Below, piece by piece: positions 25,000 to 38,235 of a stretch of 64,000 nt of DNA. Under the pieces are notes generated by a model that did not search any database, was not told the DNA's origin, and was given only the letters and a program-made list of their open reading frames with translations. The DNA is taken from the NCBI GenBank assembly GCA_029339505.1, contig JAQISU010000114.1:3460001-3524000 (forward strand), given 5' to 3'. The position numbers were made by a program, and so were the translations under genes. Positions within the stretch are counted from its first letter, which is position 1, and every line of letters begins with the position of its first letter. The DNA comes from Unio delphinus (Eukaryota; Mollusca; Bivalvia; Unionida; Unionidae).

Positions 25000-27900
25000 C
25001 AATTATAAATTAATCTCAATCAACGTAACAGCACAATATATTTCACACAGGATAGATCGCCTTCTTTCAGTGATCCTGTTGTACAAACATATTGCTTAGG
25101 CGATTGTTAGACTTAACACAAGTATTCAGATCATTAAATATTGCTTTTATTACACGTTAAAATTGGTACAAGTAACTTATCCTAATTGTAATCTGGCAGA
25201 TGATTCCAAGAGAATAACATAAGAAACTATATTAGTTGTGGGGGGTTGGTTGTTTAATACCAGTGATTTAATGCTATTTATTGCTATTGGAGGACACGTT
25301 GATGTAGACCTAGAAACGGTTAAATATATTGAGAGAGTATTACTAGTTATCAACACTATCGATTGGAGAGCATGACAGTTTGAAGTTCTTAGTGGCGGTT
25401 ATCTGCGTATTTAAAAGACATGTTATAGAGTTAAAAAGGAATCGCATTTCAAACTTACACTAAATAGTTGGGCTGTTATTCTGCTTCTTGCGAGTTTGGT
25501 ACATATGTCAGAAAATACCGGCCAATCAAGTAGCAAATGGTATGCAAATATTAAAGAACATGTTACGTAGGGTCGGCAAATTACCTATACGCAGCTTCCT
25601 TTACATATTTGATACATATGTTTTGACTTTTTCATAACGGGTCCAAATCAAGGACTCCAATGAAGAACCAGATAAATGAAAGGTTCAGACTGAACTTTGC
25701 AAAGTTATACTGAGTCTGTGCATGCGTTTTATTGGCATTGTCACGTTGTAAGGATTAATCAGATTTCAACATGTATATGTTAGACCCTGAGCCTAATAAT
25801 TTCGCGCCGTAAAAATGTATGAAGGTCGATTCAACGAGCAATTAGGTGTCAATCCAATTAATTGACATGGCCATACAACTAGTGGCGCGCGCTTTATTTA
25901 TTCCAAAGCCAGTTACTAAACATTGCCATAACATTGTTGACAGGTAAGTGGTCAAATCATGTGTTCGGATCAAAGGAACATCAAGTGGGGGTTGTAAATC
26001 CACCCTTGACAGACTGTTGGGAGGAAGCAGTGTATGCTAATTATATCAATTAACATTCACTCGTAATTGAGGAAGGCGTGTCCATTATCCGAATCCCATT
26101 CTTAAATATATTATTTTGTGAACTAAACTTTAGTAGTCGCTAAAACCAGCTTGCGTTAATTATAAGGGAAGAAAAACTACTCCGACGTCATTCGAAGTTG
26201 GCAGGAAACTTGTTATTATGGGAATCTCAAGGAGTTTCTGTACAGGTCAGTGACTTTATGCTAGATTGTTGTGAAATATATTACGGTAAAGTAAATGTAC
26301 TTGAATTAGTGCAGTATGTATACTTTAGTACGTACAGTTACCATTTTTAGAGTTCGATTCATTCAATGGTTTGATATACATGCATATTTTGATATATGAA
26401 CAATGTTTATGTACAGAATTTTGCTATTTGGTTAAATCTTAGTAAACTGGTGCATTTATTCATTTCATATTATAGATTTACAAATGTCGAATTGAATTAT
26501 ACTTTGTATAGTGGTTGCAGTGTCCAACATTAGTTAATGGGAATTTGCCTATTTGTGTACACTTTGTAGGAGTATCATGTGTAAGGATGTATCAGATCAT
26601 GGATATGTGCACATCTGTGTACACTTTGTAGAAGTGCAATGTACAGAAATGCGTCTGATTATGTGATATTGCTCTGTATAATAAGATTTAAAATCTCTCT
26701 CTTTCTCTCTCTCTCTCCATATATATATTATACCCATTGTATAAAATGGGTATTTCGATGGGTATTTCGATGGGCATGAATGCTTGATCAAAGACTGTAA
26801 CGACGTATCTGATGATATTATTATTTAGTGTGACTTAGATAGCTAGGGGAATATGATATGATAATGTCCTTGTGTGTTAATACAGGAAGCTTGTAGAGAC
26901 TGGAGGAACTGTATGATACAAATGGAATTACTCCAGTTCAGTTAGTCCGAGTCTCTGGGAGACAAAAGAAAGGGAAGAACGGAGGCCGAAGTTAGAAGGT
27001 CTGGAGGGAATTGGATTAACAGTCAGACAAAGATCATACAGATGAGTAGGAACACAGGACAGGAAGAAAATCTATCACACTATGTCAGATTATGAAATAC
27101 GCCATCACTTGGTCGAGTGAAAGTCGAGTGATAAGGTTTTAATTTGAATTTTATTTTAGGGATGACTGTTATTGAATGATATATAATTGTTGTTTATTTG
27201 AATTTCAAATTTTGTGTATTCAATAATTTAACTGTCAGCACCGCTGACTAGGGGCTTGGAGCTTTGCATCTCTCTATCACTACTTCACTTTCTGACAAAA
27301 TGAGCCAGGGTGGGCCTTTTGTAATACTTTCAATAATATTGGGAGCACGCCATTCAACATAAATGAAGGGAACCCTTTACAAGAATGATTTGTGAAGAAT
27401 TAGTTTGCAACATGTTACACAAATTCACATATTTTGGTATTGATTTTGGACTCTAAATATGTCAAAAAGAAGATTACCGTACCAGTGTTAGAATTTTTAT
27501 ATAAAATGAAGTGACGACTTTAACTGTTGAACAAATAAAGGTAGAAAGAGAATAATTCAAATATTTAATGGTCGGTTAGAACAGGTATATGATCCGAGGC
27601 TGTGTCTTGGTTTATAAATATATGACCATGAAAGAACTGACTGATGAGATCAATGAAATGTATAGATTATCTTGTTAAAAGTTTATTAATGGTAGGTTTG
27701 CACTGCAAGACTATTTAAATGATCTCGGGGAGTCGTATTTGGGTAATTTATTTGTTATTACTAAGAGTAAAAATTGATCAAATTAGAGCATTCTGAGTAA
27801 TTAAAGCGTGAATAAATCCCTTATGAAAACAGAATTTGTTTGATATATAGCACCAAAATGAAAATCTGTCTCACATTATTCTGTCGTGCTTTATTTATGC

Positions 27901-28276
27901 TCAACTATGGAGAAAGTATATACTTTCGACTACTTATTTGGATCAAAACACACAACACTCTACGCATCTGTTTATATGAGTAAAACAAGCCTATTAATGT
28001 CAAATTTAGGTAAATTTATTCGCAGGACTACGAACATTTGAAGCAATATTATAATGATCTGCACCCATTATAAAGCAGACGTTAAACTGATATCATCTGT
28101 AGATTATCTTCATTATTATTATGGTACACGAAAATTCATACAAGCATTAAATTTACAAAGGTGTATTTACGTTTTCCACGCTACGGCTCTATTAATTAAA
28201 CGCGTCTTTACTTTGTCCACGCTGCAACTGTATTAAATACTATAGTAATTTCGTTGTCCACGCTGCTGCTATACCA
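25000..28276. other. Gene-poor stretch
   Basis: I see no reading frame worth calling. A locally GC-richer segment at 26885-27060 follows a possible acceptor (ttaatacag) but has no usable frame, so an untranslated exon is possible and unproven. Confidence 0.35.
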
Positions 28277-28436
28277 AGTAAAAGTGTCTTTACCTTACTC
28301 ACGCCATACATAAAAGTGTCTTTACCTTGCTCATGCCATACATAAAAGTGTCTTTACCTTGCTCACGCCATACATAAAAGTGTCTTTACCTTGCTCACGC
28401 CATACATAAAAGTGTCTTTACCTTGCTCACGCCACA
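28277..28436. repeat. 32-bp minisatellite, five units
   Basis: The unit is aaaagtgtctttaccttgct followed by cacgccatacat. The first unit carries ttactcac where the others read ttgctcac. Confidence 0.9.
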
Positions 28437-29131
28437 CATCCATTAAAAAAAGTATTTGTCTTGAGAGAAAGATGCTTCATGTTTGAATACATTTATCCTG
28501 ATATTTTAGATGCAAAACTATTGAAACTAGTATGCAGATCATTGTTCCTATATTCCGGTACAAAAAAGTTTCCGATGAAACAAAGAAAAAAGACCAGTCG
28601 TCACGTCACGTGTCGATCCTAAGGAACCAGATACAAATCAAAGAGATGTGTTACGTTGTCGTTATATTGTGGCCATATGTCCATATCTAGAACTCTGTGA
28701 AGCCTTTTCTACGCAGCTGCCGTCTTATAACCATTGGTATTGTGATGTGGTATAATTGGACTGACATGTGACAATTAGTAACACACAATTGCAGACACAC
28801 ACACATTGCAGTCGATAAACTGTTGAAATGTGTATAATAAGATGAAGAGGTACGAGTTTTACTTGAATATTGCGTCATACTATTTTCATTTCTATCATCC
28901 CTAATGGACATTTCTATCTGCTAGTAGTCTAAAACTTTGGGCAAGATGTGTGATATTTATGCGGAAAAGATGTATTACGAATTCCATCTTTAAAAGAGAT
29001 AATATCGCCAGCCATTCCAAGAAATGTACAACGATAACCGGAAAGGCCATTTATGACGCAGGTGTAATACAAAAATTGAACTCCGGACAGTATTTTTAAA
29101 AAAAACCATATGAATATGTATGTACCTACAA

Positions 29132-29194
29132 ACATACATACATACATACATACATACATACATACATACATACATACATACATACATACATACA
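29132..29194. repeat. (CATA)n microsatellite
   Basis: About 16 tetranucleotides, uninterrupted. Confidence 0.95.
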
Positions 29195-29439
29195 TGTTAA
29201 AATATAACTCATTGAGATCTTGACAATTTTGACGGCTGGAGGAGGTGAATTTTTCAAAGGGTTAGATAAATGTTATTACAAAATAATTAGCATGAATCAA
29301 TGCGACAATAAAATAGCATATATATTCATTATATCCCTCTTTTCCATTTTGACAGCTGAAATCACAGAGGCTGTAGTGCTTCCAAGTTTACGTCTCAAAA
29401 GTTGGACACCTTGTACACAAAATAGAAAAATATGCTTAT

Positions 29440-29600
29440 AATCTTCTATATCAGCTAGTCGATGGACACGAGGGAGTTTGGGTGAATGATTTAAAGTGTC
29501 CTTGAGAAGGACACATAACTGCCGTTTCCTTGGCGTGATATAGCCACGTATGTGTCAAACAGTGCTGTCAAAACCACGACAAACAACAAACACAATAAAT
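29440..29600 (+). mobile_element. SINE-like dispersed repeat, copy 1
   Basis: The stretch gtgtccttgagaaggacaca, then gccgtttccttggcgtgata and a (CAAACAA) tail, recurs at 45170-45290. The flanking right-hand sequence (gctgacaca, cgctcatt) is also shared, so the repeat unit extends to about 29650. Confidence 0.6.
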
Positions 29601-30601
29601 AAATCATCTTTGCTGACACACGGAGACAAGACAAGCGCTCATTTTGACAACTACGTATGTTTCATTCTGCTCTAACGACGGAGTAATAAGGATCATGTAC
29701 AATGTTGGTAATACGAAGACAAAAAGCTTTGTGAAATTTAACACATAAGTTATTTGCTTGAAAAACAACGTAAAACGAGGATTTTAAGTTACGTTTTTAA
29801 GAATCAGATAACAAAGATTCAAAAATAATGTAAGAAATAAAAATTAGAAGTTCTTGTAATATATAGTTTTAATGAATTTGAGTTCGAGTCCCATATGAAA
29901 ATTAAAAAAAGAAGGAGATGATGTATACTGTAGTTAGTATAGACCTGGTGTGTCAAAAGTTCTTTGTTGATTCACAATCAAATAACATTTCGGTGTTTGA
30001 ATTCAAAATAAAATTTCAGTAAATGTCTTTGTCCAATAATTCTCTATGAACAGTTAAAAATTATCCGGGTAAAATAATTCATGTTTTAGATTCCAAATAA
30101 TCTGCAGAAAAATTAAAATGTAAGGACACGTGTTCACTTTCCAGAATCATAGAAACGTTCTTGATCACGTACTCCCAGTAAAGCCTTGATTTCACTATAA
30201 TAATCACGCATTAAGTTAATTAAAAAAAGAAGTTGTTTACTTGAACTGTTACAAAGTTTGAATTGAGGTTAGGAACTTGGTCAACATAAATATACAAAGG
30301 TCTAGGTTTAGGTGTTTACGAGAAAACGGTCATCTCAAACTAATTTCTGGAATATGTCTAATTCCAGTAAACATAAGTACATTAGAATAACGTGTAACAG
30401 AATTTAAAACGAAATTTAACTAGCTGACACCGGTGTAAAAACAATAACCGCATCTGACGCTTTTGTGCCATTTCATTGTCTCGTCCAAGGACTTGCGTCA
30501 GTACAACAATTAGCACCACAAACGAAACGTATTGTTCGTTAGTCTTTATTTATTCTTTTCAGAGATACTCGTACAAAGATAAGAAACCGGTGGAAACATG
30601 A

Positions 30602-30846
30602 AAAAGGTAATAAACGTTTTGGTTATATCCAAAAACATAGCAAAAGGTAATGTAAAACGTTTTGGTTAAATCCAACAACATAGCAAAAGGTAATATAAAA
30701 TGTTTTGGTTATATCCCCAAACATAGCAAAGGTTAATATAAAACGTTTTGGTTATATCCAAAACCATAGCAAAAGGTAATATAAAACGTTTTGGTTATAT
30801 CCAAAAACATAGCAAAAGGTAATATAAAACGTTTTGGTTATATCCA
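30602..30846. repeat. 43-bp minisatellite, about six units
   Basis: The unit includes aaaaggtaatataaaacgtt and ttggttatatccaaaaacat. The last units are nearly identical and the first is truncated. Confidence 0.9.
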
Positions 30847-30849
30847 AAA

Positions 30850-31479
30850 TATTAATGAGAAGGGTATAAATACTGTCATAAGTTTACTGTACGACAGTGT
30901 ACATCTTTGCAAATGCTGTATGAATTTCCAGTTATTTAAAAATGTATCATATGCTGTTCCCAATATTTGACTAGTGAAATCATTTGTACCATCTACATCG
31001 GTGTCATCTGGACCATGTTGTAAACCTTCAATAGCCTTTTACATTGTTTTCAACAGCTGTGCCGTTATCAGGATACCAGAACATATTGCCTGATGACGTG
31101 TAATTATTATGAAACCAGAATGAATATTGCACTCGCTATTGGAGGGTCATTGTTTAATTCTTCATGTGTTTAAACCATATTGCTCAGTACGAAATAAACT
31201 CCAACGATGAATTTAAAGTGATACTGCTGCTTCCCTATCAAGGTATAATGTTCGTTTCTTCTAATTAATTCAAAACAAATTTTAAGACAGACTTATCGAG
31301 GGTTTTAAGTATGTTTTCTGCTTAATTATGATCTCAAAGGATAACTGATTAACTGAAACTTCGATTAAAAAATAATCATTATTGTTATTACTATTGTATA
31401 ATAATAATAATATTACTACTACAGCTACTACTACTACTACTACTACTACTGCTACTACTACTACTACTACTACTACTAC

Positions 31480-31510
<31 letters not shown>

Positions 31511-32560
31511 TGTTTAGCATTCTAAAAATAAATCTTAATATATTTCTGATCTCAAAATATTATTTTCAAAGATCATGTGCTAATAATTTCTATTATTCTA
31601 TATGACCGATTTTCTTTATTATTATTCATTTTATCCTTTGCTTTATTTTTATTTCAACGGGTCCCAATAATCATATAAATTTTCAATGTGCGAGTTTGTA
31701 CTACACAGATATAGCGGCACTAGATTTGCATTTCTTGAATGCACTTTTATGGAACGGTCTCTGCTTCTGATTTCATCCCGCTTGTCTGGATTGGATCTCG
31801 TTATTAATGGGTACGAGTTTATTAAACTACCATTATCTGAATCATATTCAGTTTTAAGTCTTGATTCTTTCCGTGTGTGTTTATATGATTGTTGTGCATT
31901 TTAGCTTTATTTATAGCTCTCATTCCCCTGCCAGTTACATATTCGCCATTTCCAGTAAGTTATCCGATTCATGCTTTATCAACATAATTTGCTAACATAA
32001 TTTGTTCATTATCAAGACAGAAACTTGCCAGCTCATCTTTTTATTTCTTCATTCTTAAAACCAGGTTTGACATGCTTAGATTTATCTTGTGATACCAAAA
32101 TATCAAAATTAATATTTCTTCGATTAATTTCTTTAGATCGTCATGAAATAACGATTCTTAATATGCACGCATTATTTTTTTGACTTCCTTGGTTAATACT
32201 GATATTATAGATTTTTTAGCCACTGCTGTTTGTACATTGCGTTGTTCATACTCCGGCCGGCTTGTTGTCTGTGATTAAGCAGAAGACAGGGTTAGCCGAC
32301 CATTTTGCTGAAACGTCTTTGTTGAAGAAAAAAAAAGTTTCCTACGAATGTGAAACAATAATGTCAATGATGTCAAACCGAAGCCTCTAACTAACCAATA
32401 GGTTTTCTAACTGGGTTAGTTTATTTGTATTACTTTATCCTGGCGTTTATTGTAACATTTGTATGTGCACCCTCTCTGCTGCTGTAATTAGATCATTATT
32501 ACATCAATAATATGACACCAGCCATGTAATCTTATACAGCAATATTATCTAGAGAAAGAT
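30850..32560. other. Gene-poor stretch with trinucleotide tract
   Basis: It contains a compound (TAA)n/(TAC)n tract at 31394-31511. No supported coding sequence is seen. Confidence 0.5.
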
Positions 32561-32569
32561 TAGAACGAT

Positions 32570-35500
32570 TATGAATTTTCTTTCAGTCCGTGATGTTGTC
32601 AGACAAAAACTAGAAGAACGTCAGGAATCTCAAGTTCCTGTTACGGAGGCTTCAGAACAATTATTATTTAGACCGGATACGAAGGTTACTGCAGAGTTGC
32701 GGAAGCTAATAAGCTAATGAAGGTATAATTCCTACGTTAAAACAAACTGCTGAAGAAACTGGTAAGATAGCAGTAAGAACTAAGAAATAAAAAACTTTGA
32801 CGGAACCTTCCAACTGAAATAGCTGCTGCTCATCCCCTCAGTAGATGAAATAATACTTGAAGGTATTTGCAAAGTTCGTACTGATGTACGTGAAATACAA
32901 AAGAGTCTGTATCAAAAACCAAAGTAAAAAAAAAATATATTGAACTGATTTAAAATATTATAGAATGTATTATTGAATAACTTAAAGAGAAGCTCAATGA
33001 GGAAGATTTGCCTCGTGTTGCAGTAATGGTTGTTTTCGAAAGTCTGAATTTAAAGCCCGGGATTTTGGCATAAATGTTGACAATTTTCCTAATTGGATAT
33101 AACACTGCAGAGATGATGATCCAAAATATAATAAATATATTATTGAAATAAATAAAATTGTACAGCCTTACAAAAATCACAACTACAACCTGAACACTCC
33201 AAATCCTGAACGAAAACCACAAGCTCCTCAAACACAAAAATCACAAATTCCTCAATTTCAACAGAAACCACAATAGACTCGACCTCAACAACAACCGTTA
33301 GAAATGACTGATATTAATGATAAATTTACTTAACAAGGTTTCAGTATTATCAGGAATTGGAGATACAAAAAAGCAGTAAATATTGCCGCAAATGATTATC
33401 ATGAACTATCGAAATATGTAATACCTAGATATATTGCTGTTATGCAAAATTGAAGATAATTGTGTTAGAGATATATTTTCATGCTTGTTAAAAGCCCTGT
33501 CGAATATGATGACCAGTATTTTCGTGATTTATGCGTTATATAAAACTAGAAAAAGAAACATATGAAGAAGAATTGTATGACCCAGAAGATGCTAGTGGTT
33601 TTATGGAAGTTTTTATGCTACTAAAGAAGGCGGTCGTATTACTTGTCCAAACAACGTCCTTTCTGATGTTGAACGATTAGAAATTCTGATGGGAGAAAAA
33701 CGTGCTTGGAAATATTTCCTCAGAAAGTATTGGTGAAGCTGCTTATATTTGTCAACGAATATTTACCGACGACAGCATGGATATTTATGTATAACGGTCT
33801 CTTTATGATGATATTGCTGATTAATATCACAGTGATTAAAAAAATAGATAACAAAGAAGATGATTATACAAAATTCTCAACGTGGACTGATCATGGTCTG
33901 AGTAATAAATTCGCCATTACGTACTTATAAAGCGAGCTACACTGACGGACTCAGTGATGTTGTTCAGGGTTAATTTAGAAGGATAGCTCCAAAAGCAAAA
34001 CAATTGCAAAGGCAGCATTGAATGAACGCAATTGACGTTGATCGCACTAAAGCTCATGGTGATATGTGTCATATTGCCTGTAAAACATTCTCAGCAAGTA
34101 AGGATAGATTAGCACGTTTAATACGACGAAAACGTCAGCCACAGCCTCCATACAAATTTCCCAGCACTGAAGTGATGCTTGCAAAGTATCAGACCATAAA
34201 TCCTTTAAGCTGCAAACAAATTGTAGCAAAGATGGCTAGTGTATCAATATCAGAAAAAAATACAGACGAGCTTTACAGAAAGTGGTCTTCGTGTTAGGAG
34301 ATAACAATAATAATAACATGTTTAAATGTATACCTGATCTAGATTTCGACATGGATGCGCGAGCTTTGAAAGATGAATATATTTGCAATTCACAATATTA
34401 TTGTTATGAAGCAAGACAACCAAATCAGCGTGGAGGAATTGAACTACAAATTCAGAATACAAGTATATATTTTCTACCCGCTGAAGAGTTTCTTGAAGTA
34501 GAAGGAGAACCTGGGACAGATATCACCGCTAATAAAGAATACATATATATGTTGTAGTTGGTTTTGTTAGTAATGGTATTATGGGGTTATTTAGAAGTGC
34601 TGTATATATGGTTGATAGAAGAGAAATTGAAAGAATTTACTATATTGTTGACGTTGATACAACGATAATTGGTTTAGCGAGATATTCTGATGATTAAACA
34701 GTATCATCTGGTCCGACAATAAGTTTTTAAAGGATAATTCTGAACACACTGATGGTATATCTAATAATGTAAAACGACTGAGAAATTTTGCCGACAACAA
34801 TGACACTGATGTGTGGCCAGTAGTTCATGACAACCCACATTTCAATTTATGTTTTAGAACATGTAAATTACTTTTAAAAGGTAATCGAATAAGATTTTCA
34901 TTTGGAGTTTCACCATCGTATATATTTTGGATTTTGTAGAAATTTCAGAAGAACACAAATATTTTCTGGAGCCAAGCGTACAATTGTACTAGTTAAAAAG
35001 GTTGATGATATTGATGCTATCTGGCGCAAAGGTTGCGTGCTGCTGCTGCTGGTAAAGTAGTATTAAAACTTTCATGTCGATGCCGGAAAAGACTCCATTA
35101 CTTGTTGAAGAACACATATTACTCGCTTTTATGGACAAAGGCTATACATCAGTATTATCATGGTTATCAGTGACCACATATAGTGTTCAACGTAACGATG
35201 ATGGTTTATTCAGACGGTATATAGCATCACAATAATGGGTTTCTGCACAGCTGTATACTTGATTCCATTTCAGGATGTTACACGATTAAACAATCATGAA
35301 CGAAATTCAATAGTGTTTGATAAATTTGGGTTTTACAAAGTTCACTTAAGAACAAACGGACTTCAAGAAACATGTGAAGACAAATTAGTTATATTTGATC
35401 AAAATTATGTAGCTCCTGCTTATCATTGGCTAATGACATTGATCGGACGTGGTCACAATATATAAATTGGTTTGCAAAAACAGCGGCACTTGGCATTTTA

Positions 35501-35650
35501 AGCGGTGCTGATGCAGGTCTTGGTAATATGGCTTTTGATAAAATAACTGTTAAAGGATTTTAAAAAAAGACGAAAAGGACTAAGATTGCCAGTAACTCAT
35601 CGATATGGAAAAGGTCTAAGACTTCCAAAGACACTTTGCTGATATTTCCA
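32570..35650 (+). pseudogene. Decayed virus-like gene block, Polinton/Maverick-like capsid region
   Basis: Broken frames run along the plus strand with many stops and shifts. The best part (about 34320-35080) reads in order NTSIYFLPAEEFLEVEGE, then VSNGIMGLFRSAVYMVD, and GLARYSDD. Later come a segment resembling TIVLVKKVDD and AAAAGKVVL. From family knowledge this order resembles double-jelly-roll major capsid proteins encoded by Polinton-like elements found in many invertebrate genomes. The earlier part (32570-34010) includes a proline/glutamine-rich stretch near 33180-33280 and is not recognised. The end (35470-35570) is glycine/alanine-rich, like a small structural protein. No polymerase or integrase was found, and the element is clearly dead. 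Confidence 0.5.
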
Positions 35651-35728
35651 ATGTGTAATTTGACTTGAATTAATGATGCGGAAAAATGAAAAATAGTTTT
35701 TTTTAGAGGTTTTATGTGCGATCAATTA

Positions 35729-35737
<9 letters not shown>

Positions 35738-35776
<39 letters not shown>
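35738..35776. repeat. (CA)n microsatellite
   Basis: About 19 CA dinucleotides just after the virus-like block. Confidence 0.9.
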
Positions 35777-35779
<3 letters not shown>

Positions 35780-36666
35780 CCTAAGGACTGATATCTTATA
35801 TCTGAATTATGCCCGAAGAAACTTGATCGAGGACCGACTTGTGTTTGAACAAATATCCATTTCCGGGCAGGTGTAAAAGGCATTGAGAACGGTTTTCATC
35901 GGACGTGACATTAGTGTTTCACTCACAAAAAAAACATCCCACAAATAAATCTGCAATGTGGAAATCATAAGTTATTGATTTAAACATTAAGAAGCTTCCT
36001 TGTTATGATTTAATTACAGTATATTTTACATGCAGGCTACATTTAGCGTATTGACAAATTTGACTGTATATACATGTCTCGTTAAAATAGATTATGTTCT
36101 GTACTGGTCAATGTTGAATAAAATATTTTTAAGCACAGGCCCCGGGCTGATGACTTAAATAAAGTCACTAGCCCTGACTGAAATTCCACAAACCCGAACA
36201 GTTTATATCTATTAACTCTCAAGCCGGGAGAAGAAAGAATAAACTCCGAATTTTGGGGGTATTTCCTCGCCTACCTCTCTATCTCGTAATATCTCCTGAT
36301 TTTCGCAGAAAACTCCCAATTATTTTGAAATGTTTTGTCAATTTTCCTTTCTCGGAAGAAAAGCCATACATCAATATATATCAAGTGTGCAATCCACAAA
36401 TGCCATATTATATTTCATCACTTGTGAATATTGTAGTGTCGAACTAATTAATATCACATGACAGAAATTGTCTTCAGTAAATAGATTAAGATTAAACATT
36501 ATTCACGTAAATTTCAGATTTGTTTAACCCTTACGAAAGTACTGTAGTAAATTTGTTTGTCACCAATTAGTTTAAAACCCAAGAATGATCACAATGCTAC
36601 GTAATTTTCTCTGCAAACAAAATCTCCATTTCCGACACGTAGTCCGCAGCCACTCGACGAAGCAAC

Positions 36667-37674
36667 ATGACGAATCTATTGACTACGCTAGCGACGGAGA
36701 TAATCCCACAGCAGGCACTCAATGCATTATTTGGCATTGGCCTGCTAGAGGCAACGAATTGGAGCCTCAGAGCAGCAGGGAATAGAACTACCTTGCTGCT
36801 TATTTGGGATAAAGAATTTAAGTCAAAGGAAAAAGAAGGGGACCCAAAGTACAGGGGAAACAGAGGAAAACCAGGGCGAAGGCGGGAAACCGAACGCACT
36901 CGTACACCCACCCCTACACGTGCAGTTCGTGAAGCAAAAAGGCCGAAGAGCACCGAAAGGGACTCTACTGTACAAGACGGCACAGCACAACTTCACCAAC
37001 AGATAGCAATGCTATCCCAACAGTTACAGACTCTATTTGCGACAGCGGAGACAGTGGAGGTAGCCACATCTCCAGTAATTGGACTGGAGCCTGAAACTAT
37101 ACTACCATCACCACCACCACCACCCCTTAAGAAAAAAGCAATAGGAAAGGGGAAAAAGGGGATGACGACATCTACACCTACCACCCCCACTCTTCCGCCA
37201 GGACTAGCAGTGAACCTGGATAAAACATTTCAAAAAGAAAGTGCCACTACCACCACTACGCCGAAGGAAAAATGGGAGACGCCAACAGCTCCTATACGAA
37301 TGCCACCAAAGCAAAAGAAACAAATAATGGAAAAGCTATGCAGCGAACTGGGACTGGACCCCCTCTTGACAGACAAGAAAAAAGCCACTGCATTCTTATC
37401 GTCTGTTACGTATATAGGGTTCCGGACAATGCAGACATCTCCACCTAGAGTGAACCAATGGCAATTCGCATGCAGACTGCTACGTCGCCATTACTATCCA
37501 GCTTTTTCTCAGCGGCCATTTGAGCACCTGGTTGATGCAGCTAACTACCTCGCAACGCTGCATGGGATATATTTCCCCAGCACAATACAGACAGAAGGAA
37601 GGACAGCTGAACTACTGGTGCGGAAGGAAGAGAAAAGGGGCACTTTCTCTTACGAAGAGTACGAGCCATATTGA
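36667..37674 (+). CDS. Unrecognised 335-codon open reading frame
   Basis: This is the longest uninterrupted frame in the window and is less AT-rich than its surroundings. The N-terminal 45 residues are partly hydrophobic and helical. Residues about 50-100 are basic and rich in R, K, T and P, followed by a glutamine-rich segment with LHQQIAMLSQQLQTLF that could form a coiled coil. A proline run then leads into KKKAIGKGKKG, and threonine/proline linkers follow to about residue 215. The C-terminal 110 residues (from MPPKQKKQIMEKLCSELG) look folded, with a CRLLRRHYYPAFSQRPFEHL stretch. I know no family with this layout. It could be a gag-like or structural protein of a mobile element, since it sits between two virus-like blocks, or an intronless host gene. 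No intron, polyadenylation signal or promoter is obvious. Confidence 0.45.
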   Translation: MTNLLTTLATEIIPQQALNALFGIGLLEATNWSLRAAGNRTTLLLIWDKEFKSKEKEGDPKYRGNRGKPGRRRETERTRTPTPTRAVREAKRPKSTERDSTVQDGTAQLHQQIAMLSQQLQTLFATAETVEVATSPVIGLEPETILPSPPPPPLKKKAIGKGKKGMTTSTPTTPTLPPGLAVNLDKTFQKESATTTTTPKEKWETPTAPIRMPPKQKKQIMEKLCSELGLDPLLTDKKKATAFLSSVTYIGFRTMQTSPPRVNQWQFACRLLRRHYYPAFSQRPFEHLVDAANYLATLHGIYFPSTIQTEGRTAELLVRKEEKRGTFSYEEYEPY

Positions 37675-38099
37675 GAGCTTTTACTCACTGCCATAATAGG
37701 GTACTCATTTGGTTAAGAGTTACCCTCTTTGACTAACTATTTGGCCCTGAAAACACAAATATGACCTTTTTGGTATGCCTTCGACAAAATTCATAACCAA
37801 AATCCCCTACCATTGACTACACTTTTATGTGTCGCTTAGACACTTTAGTTTAAATACAATAGGGACTTACACATGTACACTTAGTACTAGTCCCTATTTT
37901 TTATAGGATGATAATAATATTTTGTAACTTAGATATTTGGTTAATTGCACAGGTGGCTTACACATTATTGGTTGTTAGGTTGTCCATTAGTATAACTGGA
38001 CTGAATTTGACATACAAGCGTGCTTGGCGCTTCACCACCTTGCTCCATGCTGCAGTAAACTCTCGTGCTTGCACGACCATATTACGCAGCCATAAGCGA

Positions 38100-38235
38100 T
38101 ATGAGAAAGCTAATTTTCTCTCGCTTCCTTGCTCTTGCAGACTGATAAGAAATAGAATAATTGGGTGGGTGTGTGTAGGTTCCATTCCTACCCACCCTGG
38201 CCTTCCAATCACACCGCGTCAGTACAATTATTGAC
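38100..38235 (+). mobile_element. Possible tRNA-derived SINE fragment
   Basis: GGTTCCATTCC at 38178-38188 fits the B box except at one base and is enclosed by a strong hairpin (GGGTGGGT at 38163-38170 with ACCCACCC at 38190-38197). The following cctggccttcc resembles the SINE at 10190-10320. No A box is seen. Confidence 0.35.

Noticed and set aside
36146..36174. CTGATGA with a strong following stem, again hammerhead-like
   Set aside because: The required GAAA after the stem is absent (ACTA is found), so it is treated as a simple hairpin.
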